A stretch of 56,842 nt of DNA from Nesterenkonia salmonea (lineage in GTDB: Bacteria > Actinomycetota > Actinomycetes > Actinomycetales > Micrococcaceae): positions 380 through 57,221 of the forward strand of contig NZ_VAVZ01000001.1 of assembly GCF_005771525.1 (NCBI RefSeq), read 5' to 3'. This document shows, one piece after another, positions 43,920 through 52,988 of the stretch (positions are counted from its first letter, which is position 1; every line of letters begins with the position of its first letter). A model generated the notes under the pieces. It saw nothing but the letters and a program-made list of their open reading frames with translations, ran no database searches and was not told the DNA's origin. Made by a program: the position numbers and the translations under genes.

Positions 43920-45908
43920 ATGCAACCATCTGATCAGAAGAGCAGCGCGGATACGACTCCACAACGCGGTGCCCAAGAACGGGCGGCCCAAGAGCGAGTC
44001 GAGTCCGGTCAGCGCCGCACACTCATCCAGGCACTCGCACGCCTGACTCCCTACCTTGAGGGTCTGAAGCTGCGGTGGTTCTTCGGCATGCTCGCGGCCA
44101 TCGGCGCAGGCGTGATCGCACTCTCCGTTCCGGTCGTGCTGGGCGGACTGGTAGACGATATCGCGACCGTGGACGCCACAGCGGCTGTGGTCTGGACCGC
44201 GTTCGGCATTGTGCTCGGTCTCGGGGTGCTCGAGGCGTTCTTCGTGTTCCTCCGCCGGTTCTTTGTGATCCCTCCAGCATCTGACGCTGAGACGAATATG
44301 CGCGTGTCTCTGTTCTCACGGCTGATCCACCAATCCGCTTCTTTCCACGGAGCATGGGAAGCTGGCCAACTGCAGTCCCGGGCCATCGCCGACCTGAACA
44401 TGTTGCGCCGGTTCTTCGCCTTCGGCTCGCTCATGCTGGTCACCTCCTCCATCACCGTCCTGGTGGGCATCGGCGTGATGTTCAGCTGGTCGCCGATCCT
44501 CGGTGCCCTATTCCTATGCGCCGCAGTGCCGGTGATCGCACTCGGCCCAGCCTTCCGCAAGAAATTCATCCACTACTCCCGGTCCGCCCAAGATCAGGCC
44601 GGCGAGGTAGCCACCAAAGTCGAAGAGTCCGTCCACGGAATCCGGGTCCTCAAAGCCTTCGGGCGCGGTGACTGGGCCCGCTCCAGCTTCAAAGAAGAAG
44701 CAGCGACCCTGCGCGACCTCGAAGTCTCCAAGATGCGCACTCTGGCCAAGTTCCAGATGTTCATGGTCCTGCTCCCAGAAACAGTGCTCGCACTCTGCAT
44801 CTTCACAGGTCTGTACCTGGCCTCCCAAGGGGATATCACCCCCGGCTCCTTGGCCGGCTTCTTCGCCATGGCCGTGGTGCTGAAGCAGCCCATTGAAGGC
44901 ATCGGCATGCTTATTGGCATGGTCTTCATGGCCAAAACATCCATTGACCGCCATATCGACGTGATGGATATAGAACCCAACGTCGTCTCCCCTGAGGAGC
45001 CCACCACCTCTGCAGAGCGTGGACTTGTTGAACTGGAGAACGTCCACTTCCGCTACCCCGACGCCTCCGAGGACCTCATCAAGGGCGCCACCCTGAGGAT
45101 CGAACCGGGCGAAACTATGGCCTTGGTCTCCGCCACCGGCGGCGGAACCTCCACGCTTCTCAACCTGGTGCCACGGCTCTACGACGTCACAGGCGGCCGG
45201 GTACTCGTTGACGGCGTCGATGTCCGCGAGTACAGCCTGCCTGACCTGCGGTCCAGAATCGCGGTCGCGTTCGAGGACCCCACCCTGTTCTCCACCACAG
45301 TGAAGTCCAATGTCCTGCTGGGCACCGGGCACCACCGCAATGATGACAACCCGGGAGAAGGCGACCCCTCCCACCCGCACCGGGACAAAGCTCCGCGGCT
45401 CGACCAGCTCGATGAGGTGCTCACCGAGGCGCTGCACACTGCGGATGCCGAGTTCGTCCATGACCTTCCCGCAGGCCTGGACACCCGGATCGGCGAAGAG
45501 GGCATGAGCCTCTCGGGTGGTCAGCGTCAGCGCCTGGCCCTGGCCCGCGCCATTGCTGCGAAGCCTTCTGTCCTGCTGCTCGATGATCCGCTCTCCGCGC
45601 TGGATGTCCGCACCGAGGAACGCGTCACCGACCGTCTGCGCGAGGTCCTCAAAGGCACCACCACTCTTATTGTGGCTCACCGCCCTTCCACTGTGGCGAT
45701 GGCCGACCGGGTGGCCCTGCTGCACGAGGGCACAGTGGTTGACGTCGGCACCCACACTGAGCTGCTGGCGCGCAGCAGCACCTACGCCGGCATCATGCGA
45801 CCAGCCCCACCCAGCGGAGAAGAGCTGATGGACGCCATCCCCGCAGCACATGTGGACGACGCAGCCGCACCGGGTGCCCCTGCTGACTTTCAGGAGGTCC
45901 AACCATGA
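43920..45908 (+). CDS. ABC exporter half-transporter with degenerate ATP site (subunit 1)
   Basis: A 662-residue half-transporter: six membrane helices (residues about 45-340) and an ATPase domain. Walker A reads SATGGGTST (404-412): the invariant lysine is Thr410. Walker B is LLLDDPLSALD with Asp556 in place of the catalytic Glu. The signature LSGGQ (531-535) is intact, as is the H-loop LIVAHRPSTV. This is the pattern of the degenerate member of a heterodimeric exporter (TM287/288, LmrCD type), with an unusually far-degraded P-loop. Coupled to subunit 2 by ATGA. Substrate unknown; multidrug or lipid efflux is likely. Confidence 0.92.
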   Translation: MQPSDQKSSADTTPQRGAQERAAQERVESGQRRTLIQALARLTPYLEGLKLRWFFGMLAAIGAGVIALSVPVVLGGLVDDIATVDATAAVVWTAFGIVLGLGVLEAFFVFLRRFFVIPPASDAETNMRVSLFSRLIHQSASFHGAWEAGQLQSRAIADLNMLRRFFAFGSLMLVTSSITVLVGIGVMFSWSPILGALFLCAAVPVIALGPAFRKKFIHYSRSAQDQAGEVATKVEESVHGIRVLKAFGRGDWARSSFKEEAATLRDLEVSKMRTLAKFQMFMVLLPETVLALCIFTGLYLASQGDITPGSLAGFFAMAVVLKQPIEGIGMLIGMVFMAKTSIDRHIDVMDIEPNVVSPEEPTTSAERGLVELENVHFRYPDASEDLIKGATLRIEPGETMALVSATGGGTSTLLNLVPRLYDVTGGRVLVDGVDVREYSLPDLRSRIAVAFEDPTLFSTTVKSNVLLGTGHHRNDDNPGEGDPSHPHRDKAPRLDQLDEVLTEALHTADAEFVHDLPAGLDTRIGEEGMSLSGGQRQRLALARAIAAKPSVLLLDDPLSALDVRTEERVTDRLREVLKGTTTLIVAHRPSTVAMADRVALLHEGTVVDVGTHTELLARSSTYAGIMRPAPPSGEELMDAIPAAHVDDAAAPGAPADFQEVQP

Positions 45909-47818
45909 GTGAGCAGACCAGCAACGGCCGCGCCACGGCTGGCGATGACACCGCAGCACTTGACCTCTCCAAGATGACTCCCCCGCCTGAGCAAGACGAC
46001 TTCGCGCATTTGCGAGGCACCGCCGCTGAAGAGGATGTCACGTTCGACAAAGAGGAACGGAAGTTCATCCGGCGTCGTTCTCTTGCTCTTCTCTGGAAGG
46101 CCTCAGCCGGTGTTCGCGGCAAATTGCTGCTGACCGCCATCGCCGTGATCGTCTCCCAGGCAGCCCAGGCTGCCACCCCGTTCATTGCGGGTGGCCTGGC
46201 CATCGACTGGGGTTTGCCAAGGCTGATTGATGGTGACGCGACCGGGCTGTGGGTGCCGGCCGCGCTGTACCTGATCTGCGCTGTGACCGCGGGCAGCCTG
46301 CTCTACTGGTACACCCGCATGACGGCCGAAGCCTCGCAGACCATGTTGTACACGCTGCGTGATGAGGTTTTCCGGAAAACCCAGGCGCTGAGCCTGGACT
46401 TCCATGAGGACTACACCTCCGGGAAGGTGATCTCCCGGCAAACCTCCGACCTGGAAGCATTGCGCGAACTCCTCGATGGAGGCATCAACCAGCTGGTCCA
46501 GGGCATCATGTTCATGCTCTTCACCACCGTGTATATCTGGATCAGCGATATCCGCTCTGGGCTGGTGCTGCTGTGCGCAGTCATCCCCATCTACTTCCTG
46601 GGCCGCTGGTACCAGAAGAACGCCGAGGTCGCCTACCGGCGCACCCGCATTTCCTCAGCCCGAATGATCGTGCACTTCGTGGAGTCGATGACCGGGATCC
46701 GCGCAGTGCAGGCCTACCGCCGTGAGGACGCCCGGTCCCGTCAGTACCGGAAACTGGCCAAGATCTACCGCGATGACATGGTCCGCTCGATCGGGCTCTT
46801 CGGTGTGCTGCAGCCATCGCTGATGCTGATCGGTAACCTGTCGGTTGCCGCGGTGCTGCTGTGGGGCGGCTACCGGGTGCTGGAGGGTGACCTGGGTGCG
46901 GGCCTCCTGCTGGGCATTGTGCTCTCCACTAAGCGTGTCTTTCAGCCTCTGGACATGATCGCCATGTTCTACAACTCGCTGCAGTCGGCCACCGCCGCTT
47001 TGGAAAAAGTGTCCGGTCTTCTGGAGGAAACGCCCAACGTCCGCCAGGTGAAGGACCCCAGGCGGCTGCCTGACTGCGCAGGTGAGATCGAGTTCCGCGA
47101 CGCCGAGTTCAAGTACAGCGCCGACGGCCCGGTCGTGATGCAGAAGCTCGACCTGCACATCCCGGCAGGTCAAACATTGGCTGTGGTGGGGCGCACGGGC
47201 GCAGGAAAGTCCACCCTGGTGAAGCTGCTCGCCCGGTTCTACGACGTCACCTCAGGGTCACTGACCCTGGATGGGGTGGAGCTGCGGGAGCTCGCCGAGG
47301 ACGACCACCACCGGCATGTGGCCATGGTGACCCAGGAAGCGTTCCTGTTCTCCGGTTCCATCAGGGAGAACATCGCACTGTCCCAACCAGATGCCACCGA
47401 CGATCAGGTCATTGAGGCCGCCAAGGCGGTGGGCGCCCATGAGTTCATCATGAGCCTGCCTGAGGGCTATGACACTGATGTCAACAAACGCGGCGGGCGC
47501 ATTTCCGCCGGTCAGCGTCAGCTGGTGTCCTTCGCCAGGGCGTTCCTGGCTGACCCGGCTGTGCTGATCCTGGACGAGGCGACGTCGTCGTTGGATCTGC
47601 CCTCAGAGCAGCTGGTGCAGCAGGGGCTGGAACGCCTGCTGGGCAACCGGACTGCGCTGATCATCGCCCACCGACTCTCCACGGTGGCGATCGCTGACCG
47701 GGTGCTCGTGATCGACGAGGGACGCGTGGTGGAGGATGGTTCACCCGAGGATCTCATTGCCGCCGGCGGCTACTTCTCCAAGCTGCACTCGGCCTGGTCC
47801 GCGACCATGGGCTCGTAG
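45905..47818 (+). CDS. ABC exporter half-transporter with catalytic Walker motifs (subunit 2)
   Basis: A 637-residue half-transporter with six membrane helices and a canonical Walker A GRTGAGKST (Lys435) and Walker B LILDEATSSLD with catalytic Glu. Its signature is ISAGQ (533-537), with Gly to Ala, complementary to the defects of subunit 1. The consensus ATP site is therefore built from this subunit's Walker motifs and subunit 1's LSGGQ, and the degenerate site from the rest. The C-terminal peptide SAWSATMGS recurs as a scar at 49312-49341. Confidence 0.93.
   Translation: MSEQTSNGRATAGDDTAALDLSKMTPPPEQDDFAHLRGTAAEEDVTFDKEERKFIRRRSLALLWKASAGVRGKLLLTAIAVIVSQAAQAATPFIAGGLAIDWGLPRLIDGDATGLWVPAALYLICAVTAGSLLYWYTRMTAEASQTMLYTLRDEVFRKTQALSLDFHEDYTSGKVISRQTSDLEALRELLDGGINQLVQGIMFMLFTTVYIWISDIRSGLVLLCAVIPIYFLGRWYQKNAEVAYRRTRISSARMIVHFVESMTGIRAVQAYRREDARSRQYRKLAKIYRDDMVRSIGLFGVLQPSLMLIGNLSVAAVLLWGGYRVLEGDLGAGLLLGIVLSTKRVFQPLDMIAMFYNSLQSATAALEKVSGLLEETPNVRQVKDPRRLPDCAGEIEFRDAEFKYSADGPVVMQKLDLHIPAGQTLAVVGRTGAGKSTLVKLLARFYDVTSGSLTLDGVELRELAEDDHHRHVAMVTQEAFLFSGSIRENIALSQPDATDDQVIEAAKAVGAHEFIMSLPEGYDTDVNKRGGRISAGQRQLVSFARAFLADPAVLILDEATSSLDLPSEQLVQQGLERLLGNRTALIIAHRLSTVAIADRVLVIDEGRVVEDGSPEDLIAAGGYFSKLHSAWSATMGS
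47788..47816. repeat. Direct repeat, left copy (3' end of ABC subunit 2 gene)
   Basis: Twenty-nine bases matching 49311-49339 with three differences, all at third codon positions when read in the ABC frame (SAWSATMG). This copy is the functional gene end. Confidence 0.75.
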
Positions 47819-47823
47819 GCACC

Positions 47824-48417
47824 TCAGGAACCTCTGAGGAACCAGGCGTCCAGAATCTGCCGGACTCTTTCCGCCACTGCACCATGTTCCCCGGCTGGCG
47901 CCTTCGCAACCGGCAGGGCGAGCATCTGAACGGCCGAGAGCAGATCTACAGCCGTCACATGAGGTGCCAACTCCCCTGCTGCCGAGGCTGCGTCGAACAC
48001 TTCAGTGACAAGTTCCCGCAGATCCCGCCGGAGGGATTCAGCTTCCGCCTGAGCCTCGCCGGATGCAACAAGATCGATAATCACCGAGGCCTCTGATGCC
48101 TGCTGCTCAACAGTGCTCAGAAATACTGAGTACGGCGACGAGGAAACGGCAACGCGTCGCCTGATCTCCTGCAGATTCTGCTCAAAAACCGCGACTGCGA
48201 GCGCGAACCGATTCGGAAAGTGCCGATAGAGACTTCCCTGGCCTACTCCGGCACGCTTAGCTATCCGACTCAGCGGCACCGAAGCGCCATGAGCGATGAA
48301 CTCGGCCCTTCCTGCGTCAATAAGGGACTGACGATTCTCCGGACCCGCAAGGGGTCCTCGATTTTTTTGCAATCCCTGCGGTCTGTGCCGCGCTCGAGTA
48401 TTGCCTGCGCCATCCAT
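47824..48417 (-). CDS. TetR-family transcriptional regulator
   Basis: A 197-residue TetR protein with helix-turn-helix FIAHGASVPLSRIAKRAGVG then QGSLYRHFPNRFALA (residues about 40-75) and a helical ligand domain. The ATG at 48417 is preceded by TATGAT six bases upstream and CGGACA 17 bases before that, indicating a leaderless transcript. A 24-base palindrome covers the -35. It is divergent from the SDR gene, which it most likely controls together with itself. Its stop lies 6 bases after the ABC gene. Confidence 0.88.
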   Translation of the reverse strand: MDGAGNTRARHRPQGLQKNRGPLAGPENRQSLIDAGRAEFIAHGASVPLSRIAKRAGVGQGSLYRHFPNRFALAVAVFEQNLQEIRRRVAVSSSPYSVFLSTVEQQASEASVIIDLVASGEAQAEAESLRRDLRELVTEVFDAASAAGELAPHVTAVDLLSAVQMLALPVAKAPAGEHGAVAERVRQILDAWFLRGS

Positions 48418-48432
48418 ACGGATATCATAAAC

Positions 48433-48456
48433 CTACCGGACATTTCTGTCCGGTAG
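48433..48456. promoter_or_regulatory. Palindromic operator between tetR and SDR gene
   Basis: Perfect 10-bp arms CTACCGGACA (48433-48442) and TGTCCGGTAG (48447-48456) around TTTC. It overlaps the -35 of the leaderless tetR promoter and lies 56 bases before the SDR ATG, placed to repress both directions. Confidence 0.7.
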
Positions 48457-48511
48457 CACTTCGACACCACAACTCGCACCTGGCAGAGACAAGCGTGCGG
48501 AAAGGCTCATC

Positions 48512-49306
48512 ATGAACCTCACAGGCAAAGTCATCGCAGTCACTGGCGGAGGTGCCGGAATCGGGCGCGCCACGGTTCTAGGGCTTCTCTCCCGAGGCGC
48601 CAGGGTTGCAGCTATAGACCTCAATCCGGACGGGCTGAAGGAAACCGCTGATCTCGCTGCCGCCGACAAGCGGCTCACCCTGCATCCGCTGAACATTACT
48701 GACCGCGAGGATGTGCTGGCACTGCCTGACTCCATCCTCGAACAGCACGGCCAGGTCGACGGGCTGGTCAACATCGCCGGTGTTATTCAACCGTTCGTTC
48801 ACATCAAGGATCTGGACTTCGCGAAGATGGAGCAGGTGATGGACGTGAATTTCTGGGGCACAGTCAATACCGTCAAAGCATTTCTGCCCCAGCTGCTCAC
48901 CCGCCCGGAGGCGAGCCTGGTCAACGTCTCCAGTATGGGCGCGATCCTCCCTGTTCCCGGGCAGAGTGTCTACGGCGCTTCCAAGGCGGCAGTCAGCCTG
49001 CTGACCGAAGGGCTTTACGCGGAACTTCAAGACTCGGAGGTCCACGTGACTGAAGTGTTCCCGGGTGCCGTAGGGACTGAGATCACCAAAAATTCCGGTG
49101 TCACTCGCACCGGAGACTCCAATGAATCATCAACGCGGAAGATCACCTCTCCGGAGACCGCAGCGGAGAAGATCATCGAAGCAATGGAGAAACGCCGGTT
49201 CCGAGTGCATATCGGTAACGATGCGAAACTCTTCGACGCTCTCAGCCGGTTGATTCCGCAGCGTGCCATCGGGATGATCGCCAAGAAAATGAAGGACATC
49301 GTCTGA
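48512..49306 (+). CDS. Short-chain dehydrogenase/reductase
   Basis: A 264-residue classical SDR. NAD(P)-binding TGGGAGIGRATVLGLL, a following acidic residue in AIDLNPD that favours NAD, NIAGVIQ, catalytic Ser in NVSSMGAI and YxxxK in VYGASKAAVSLLTEGL, and PGAVGTEITKN after the active site. Substrate unknown; lipid or xenobiotic alcohols/ketones are usual for TetR-controlled SDRs. GGAAAGG lies six bases upstream of the ATG. Together with the tetR gene it forms an inserted cassette. Confidence 0.9.
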   Translation: MNLTGKVIAVTGGGAGIGRATVLGLLSRGARVAAIDLNPDGLKETADLAAADKRLTLHPLNITDREDVLALPDSILEQHGQVDGLVNIAGVIQPFVHIKDLDFAKMEQVMDVNFWGTVNTVKAFLPQLLTRPEASLVNVSSMGAILPVPGQSVYGASKAAVSLLTEGLYAELQDSEVHVTEVFPGAVGTEITKNSGVTRTGDSNESSTRKITSPETAAEKIIEAMEKRRFRVHIGNDAKLFDALSRLIPQRAIGMIAKKMKDIV

Positions 49307-49310
49307 GGAA

Positions 49311-49341
49311 CTCCGCCTGGTCCGCCACCATGGGCTCCTGA
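49311..49341 (+). repeat. Direct repeat, right copy: scar of an ABC exporter gene 3' end
   Basis: Read from 49312, the bases encode SAWSATMGS and a TGA, the same nine residues that end ABC subunit 2 (TAG at 47816-47818), with synonymous differences only. TCTGAGGAAC at 49302-49311 also recurs at 47833-47842. So the original neighbour of the ion-channel gene was an allele of the ABC gene end, and the tetR/SDR pair was placed between. Confidence 0.7.
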
Positions 49342-49375
49342 GCCCTTCCACCCAGCACCGGCTACCATAGGTTCA

Positions 49376-50335
49376 ATGTCAGACGCTCACTCCCCTGCCA
49401 CATCTGTGACCTCCACACCTCAGGTTCACTGGCGCCAACGGCTCGGCGAATGGGTGGAGTCCTCCACCGTCGAACGGTTTGTCATTGCCGTCATCCTGAT
49501 CAACGCAGTGGTGCTGGGCATGGAAACCTCGCCTGCGCTCATGGACGCCTTCGGTGGCGTGTTGATCGGGATCGACGCCGCCTGCCTTGCGATCTTTGTG
49601 CTGGAGATCGGGCTGAAGCTGGTGGCCTTCGGCTGGAGGTTCTTCCGCAACCCGTGGAACGTGTTCGACTTCATTGTGGTCGGCATCGCCCTGGTCCCGG
49701 CCGGCGCCGGGTTCGAGGTCCTGCGCACACTGCGGGTACTGCGCGTGCTGCGGCTGATCTCTGCACTGCCTCAGCTGCGCAAAGTGGTCAGCGCGCTACT
49801 GCACGCGGTGCCAGGGATCCTGTCCACTGGTGCTCTGCTGGCGCTGATCTTCTATGTGGCCTCGGTCATGGCCACCACGTTCTTCCGGGAGACGCTGCCG
49901 GAGTTCTTTGGCAGTTTCGGCGCATCATTGTTCAGCCTGTTCCAGATCGCCACACTCTCCAGCTGGGAGACTATCGTCCGGCCCGCCATGGATGAGCACC
50001 CTTGGGCGTGGGCGTTCTTCATCCCGTTCATCATCCTGGCGGCGTTCACCGCCCTGAACCTCATCATCGCGGTGATTGTGGACGCCATGAACACGCTGCA
50101 CGATATGCCCTCCGCCACCGTGGTCGCCTCATCCGATGATGAGCACGACGACGCCACCGCAGCTGAGTCCCGCAATGGTGTGGATTCCGGAGCGGGAGCC
50201 GCGGCTGGAGCCGGCGCTGGAGCTAAAGCCGGCGCGGCCGATGACCACCACCTGTTGTACCAGGAGATCAAGCAGCTGCGGGCCGACGTCGCCGAGCTGT
50301 CCTCTCAACTTCGAGGCGCTGACCGGCGCAGCTGA
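49376..50335 (+). CDS. Voltage-gated ion channel of the bacterial sodium channel type, unusual selectivity filter
   Basis: A 319-residue, six-helix channel (ion_trans family). S4 voltage sensor around residues 116-136 has Arg every third residue (LRTLRVLRVLRL). The pore loop reads FQIATLSSWETIVRP (filter at residues 193-198), where NavAb/NaChBac have TLESWS; the filter Glu is Ser and an extra Glu follows the Trp, and the segment is one residue shorter. The C-terminal tail has an Ala/Gly-rich linker and a coiled coil (YQEIKQLRADVAELSSQL) for tetramer assembly. Ion preference cannot be predicted. Confidence 0.88.
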   Translation: MSDAHSPATSVTSTPQVHWRQRLGEWVESSTVERFVIAVILINAVVLGMETSPALMDAFGGVLIGIDAACLAIFVLEIGLKLVAFGWRFFRNPWNVFDFIVVGIALVPAGAGFEVLRTLRVLRVLRLISALPQLRKVVSALLHAVPGILSTGALLALIFYVASVMATTFFRETLPEFFGSFGASLFSLFQIATLSSWETIVRPAMDEHPWAWAFFIPFIILAAFTALNLIIAVIVDAMNTLHDMPSATVVASSDDEHDDATAAESRNGVDSGAGAAAGAGAGAKAGAADDHHLLYQEIKQLRADVAELSSQLRGADRRS

Positions 50336-50526
50336 TACGACGGTACTGCCTGTGCCCTGTTCCTCCCATCGCCAGTGCCGCTGAGCCTGCTCACGGGCCC
50401 AAAACTGCAACACCGGATGGGAATCCCAGATTCACTAGTCCAAGAGTCCTACCGCATGTTGCGTCCGCGCGGTGTGCGCAGGTGCCAGCCCGCTAGATCA
50501 GGCGCCCGAGCTCAGAAGCCGGACTG

Positions 50527-51429
50527 CTAGATGAGGTGGTCGAGCTCGGAGCCCGTCAGGCGGCGGTATGCGTCCAGGTAGCGTTCCTGGGTGGCGGCGA
50601 CGATGTGCGCCGGGAGCTCCGGTGGGGCGTCGTCGGAGTTCCGGTCCCACCCGGATGCGTCACTGGTGAGCCAGTTGCGGACGAACTGCTTGTCGAAGCT
50701 GGGCTGCGCCTTGCCCGGCGCCCAGTCCTCTGCCGGCCAGAACCGCGAGGAGTCCGGGGTGAGCACCTCATCAGCGAGCACCAGGGCCCTCTGGGAATCG
50801 AGTCCGAACTCGAACTTGGTGTCGGCCAAGATGATCCCGGCGGCACGTGCCTTCGCCTCGGCGAGCGCGTACACCCGCAGGGCCGCATCGCGGAGCCGCC
50901 GCGCCAGGTCCGCACCGATGCTCTGCTGAAGCTGCTCGAAGCTGATGTTCTCATCGTGGTCACCCTGCTCAGCCTTAGTGGAGGGGGTGAATAGGGGCTC
51001 CGGCAGCGCGGACCCGTCGGTGAGCCCTTCGGGGAGCTCAATGCCGGTCACGGTGCCCGTCTCACGGTATTCGGCCAGACCGGAGCCGGTGAGGTAGCCG
51101 CGCACTATCGCTTCAGCTTCCACCATGTCCAGGGCACGCACGACGACGCCGCGGCCCGCGACTTCCTCCGGCACCTCAGTACTGACCAGGTGGTTTCCTA
51201 TTCCTTCAGCGGCCAGCTGCTCGAACCACCAGAGACTGAGCTGCGTGAGGATGATGCCTTTTCCGGGGATGCCGGGGCTGAGCACATGGTCATAGGCGCT
51301 GATCCGGTCGGTGGCGACCATGAGCAGGACGTCTTGGCCTTCCCATTGGGAGCCAGCTTCCGGAGTGTAGAGGTCACGGACCTTGCCGGAGCTCAGATGC
51401 CGCCAGCCCGGCAGGCCTGCAGCGGTCAC
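50527..51429 (-). CDS. purC: Phosphoribosylaminoimidazole-succinocarboxamide synthase
   Basis: SAICAR synthetase, the ATP-dependent joining of aspartate to CAIR in purine synthesis. About 300 residues, with SSGKVRDLY as N-terminal ATP site, TDRISAYDHV, RGYLTGSGLAEY, and ILADTKFEFG near the C-terminal third. GTG 51429 overlaps the purD stop (GTGA); the longer open frame is spurious. The C-terminus YRRLTGSELDHLI is intact. Probably cotranscribed from purD. Confidence 0.95.
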   Translation of the reverse strand: MTAAGLPGWRHLSSGKVRDLYTPEAGSQWEGQDVLLMVATDRISAYDHVLSPGIPGKGIILTQLSLWWFEQLAAEGIGNHLVSTEVPEEVAGRGVVVRALDMVEAEAIVRGYLTGSGLAEYRETGTVTGIELPEGLTDGSALPEPLFTPSTKAEQGDHDENISFEQLQQSIGADLARRLRDAALRVYALAEAKARAAGIILADTKFEFGLDSQRALVLADEVLTPDSSRFWPAEDWAPGKAQPSFDKQFVRNWLTSDASGWDRNSDDAPPELPAHIVAATQERYLDAYRRLTGSELDHLI

Positions 51430-52754
51430 TGGTGGTCCTGCCCTGGTGTGGGGCCGCCAGGGTTGATCTGGCCAGCGAGTGCTTTGGCTGCGATGTCGGT
51501 ACGGTGCTGGGCACCAGACCACTCAATACAGTTCACACCGGCGTAGGCGCGGTCTACTGCTTCGCGGAGCGTGCCTCCAGTGCCGACCACAGCGAGGACG
51601 CGTCCCCCGGCGGTGATGAGGTCTCCATCGTGTTCAGCGGTGCCAGCGTGGAGGACCGCCACTCCATCGAGTGCTTCAGCGTCTGCGATGCCTGTGATGA
51701 CATCTCCCTTGCGGGGGGCCTCGGGGTAGTTCTCGGCGGCGATCACCACATCGGCAGCGTAGCCGTTGGACCACTCCAGGTGACGGTCGGGGCCCAACTG
51801 GCCGGTGGCGGCGTCGAGCAGGAGCCCTCCCAGCGGAGTGGCGAGGCGTTCCAAAACGGCCTGGATCTCTGGGTCACCGAAGCGGGCGTTGAACTCCACC
51901 ACCCGGACACCTCGGGAGGTGATGGCCAGGCCGCAGTAGAGCACTCCGACGAAAGGCGTGCCGCGGCGGACCATTTCCTCGACCGTGGGGCGCGCGACCC
52001 GGTCCACCACGATTTCGGTGAAGTTCCGGGCCACTCCGCCATGGGTTTCGGTGTAACCCTCTAGCCAGTCCAGCGGTGTATAGGCGCCCATGCCGCCGGT
52101 GTTGGGGCCGGCGTCGTCGTTATAAATGCGTTTGAAGTCCTGGGCGGGAGAAAGGGGGACCAGGTTCTGGCCGTCGCAGATGACGAACAGGGAGACCTCG
52201 GGGCCGTCCAGGAACTCTTCGATGACTACGGTGCTTCCGCCGGTGAGGCAGGCTTCCGCGTGGGTTTGGGCCTCGTCGCGGTCTTCGGTGACCACCACGC
52301 CTTTGCCGGCGGCGAGTCCGTCATCTTTGACCACGTAGGGCGGTCCGAATCGGTTGAGCGCATCGGCGGCCTCGGCGGCTGTGCTGATGTGGATGGCTTC
52401 CGCTGTGGGGACGGCGGCGGCCGCCATGATCTCCTTGGCGAACGCTTTGGAGGCCTCCAGCTGGGCGGCGTCCTGGGAAGGGCCGAAGACGGGGATCCCG
52501 GCGGCGCGGACGGCGTCGGCGACTCCTGCAGCAAGGGGTGCTTCCGGTCCGATGACCACAAGATCGTAGGCACCTTCAACGGCGAGCGCGGCCACTGATT
52601 CGGGGTCTGTGGCCTCCACCGGACGGCAGGTCACATCCCGGGCGATTCCGGCGTTTCCTGGGGCGGCCTCCACTGTGGTGACGGCAGGGTCGCGCAGCAG
52701 CGCACGGGCAATGGCATGTTCTCGGCCTCCGGGGCCCACGACCAGAATCTTCAC
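51426..52754 (-). CDS. purD: Phosphoribosylamine-glycine ligase
   Basis: GAR synthetase, second step of purine biosynthesis. A 442-residue ATP-grasp enzyme: [15 protein letters not shown] at the N-terminus, [16 protein letters not shown] for ATP binding, [22 protein letters not shown], and [12 protein letters not shown] metal site. GTG start with AAGGA upstream. It leads the leftward purD-purC pair. Confidence 0.96.
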   Translation of the reverse strand: MKILVVGPGGREHAIARALLRDPAVTTVEAAPGNAGIARDVTCRPVEATDPESVAALAVEGAYDLVVIGPEAPLAAGVADAVRAAGIPVFGPSQDAAQLEASKAFAKEIMAAAAVPTAEAIHISTAAEAADALNRFGPPYVVKDDGLAAGKGVVVTEDRDEAQTHAEACLTGGSTVVIEEFLDGPEVSLFVICDGQNLVPLSPAQDFKRIYNDDAGPNTGGMGAYTPLDWLEGYTETHGGVARNFTEIVVDRVARPTVEEMVRRGTPFVGVLYCGLAITSRGVRVVEFNARFGDPEIQAVLERLATPLGGLLLDAATGQLGPDRHLEWSNGYAADVVIAAENYPEAPRKGDVITGIADAEALDGVAVLHAGTAEHDGDLITAGGRVLAVVGTGGTLREAVDRAYAGVNCIEWSGAQHRTDIAAKALAGQINPGGPTPGQDHQ

Positions 52755-52988
52755 GGTTCCTTACCTTACCGCCCGGGCTTGAGCTTTGGGGTGCCTGTCG
52801 CGGGGCGAGCGTGACATTCGCATAGCACTACGACCTCACTGATGTGGACGGATCCCGGCCGGATGCTTGGCGGTTCATCACCGACATGGAGGTCACCCCG
52901 GCGCAGGAGCTGGACGCAGCGACTTACCGCTGAGGTGGACGCCGCCGCCAGCTGCGCAACTGGTGCGCCGAGCCGTATGGTGGAAGCC

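Noticed and set aside
44514-45959. A 481-codon open frame on the minus strand
   Set aside because: It lies entirely opposite the ABC exporter gene, which has all family motifs; the minus-strand protein resembles nothing and is a codon-bias shadow.
52832-52936. Plus-strand peptide HYDLTDVDGSRPDAWRF upstream of asparaginase
   Set aside because: Protein-like wording but no start codon or ribosome site, preceded by a stop; too short to support a gene or a named remnant.
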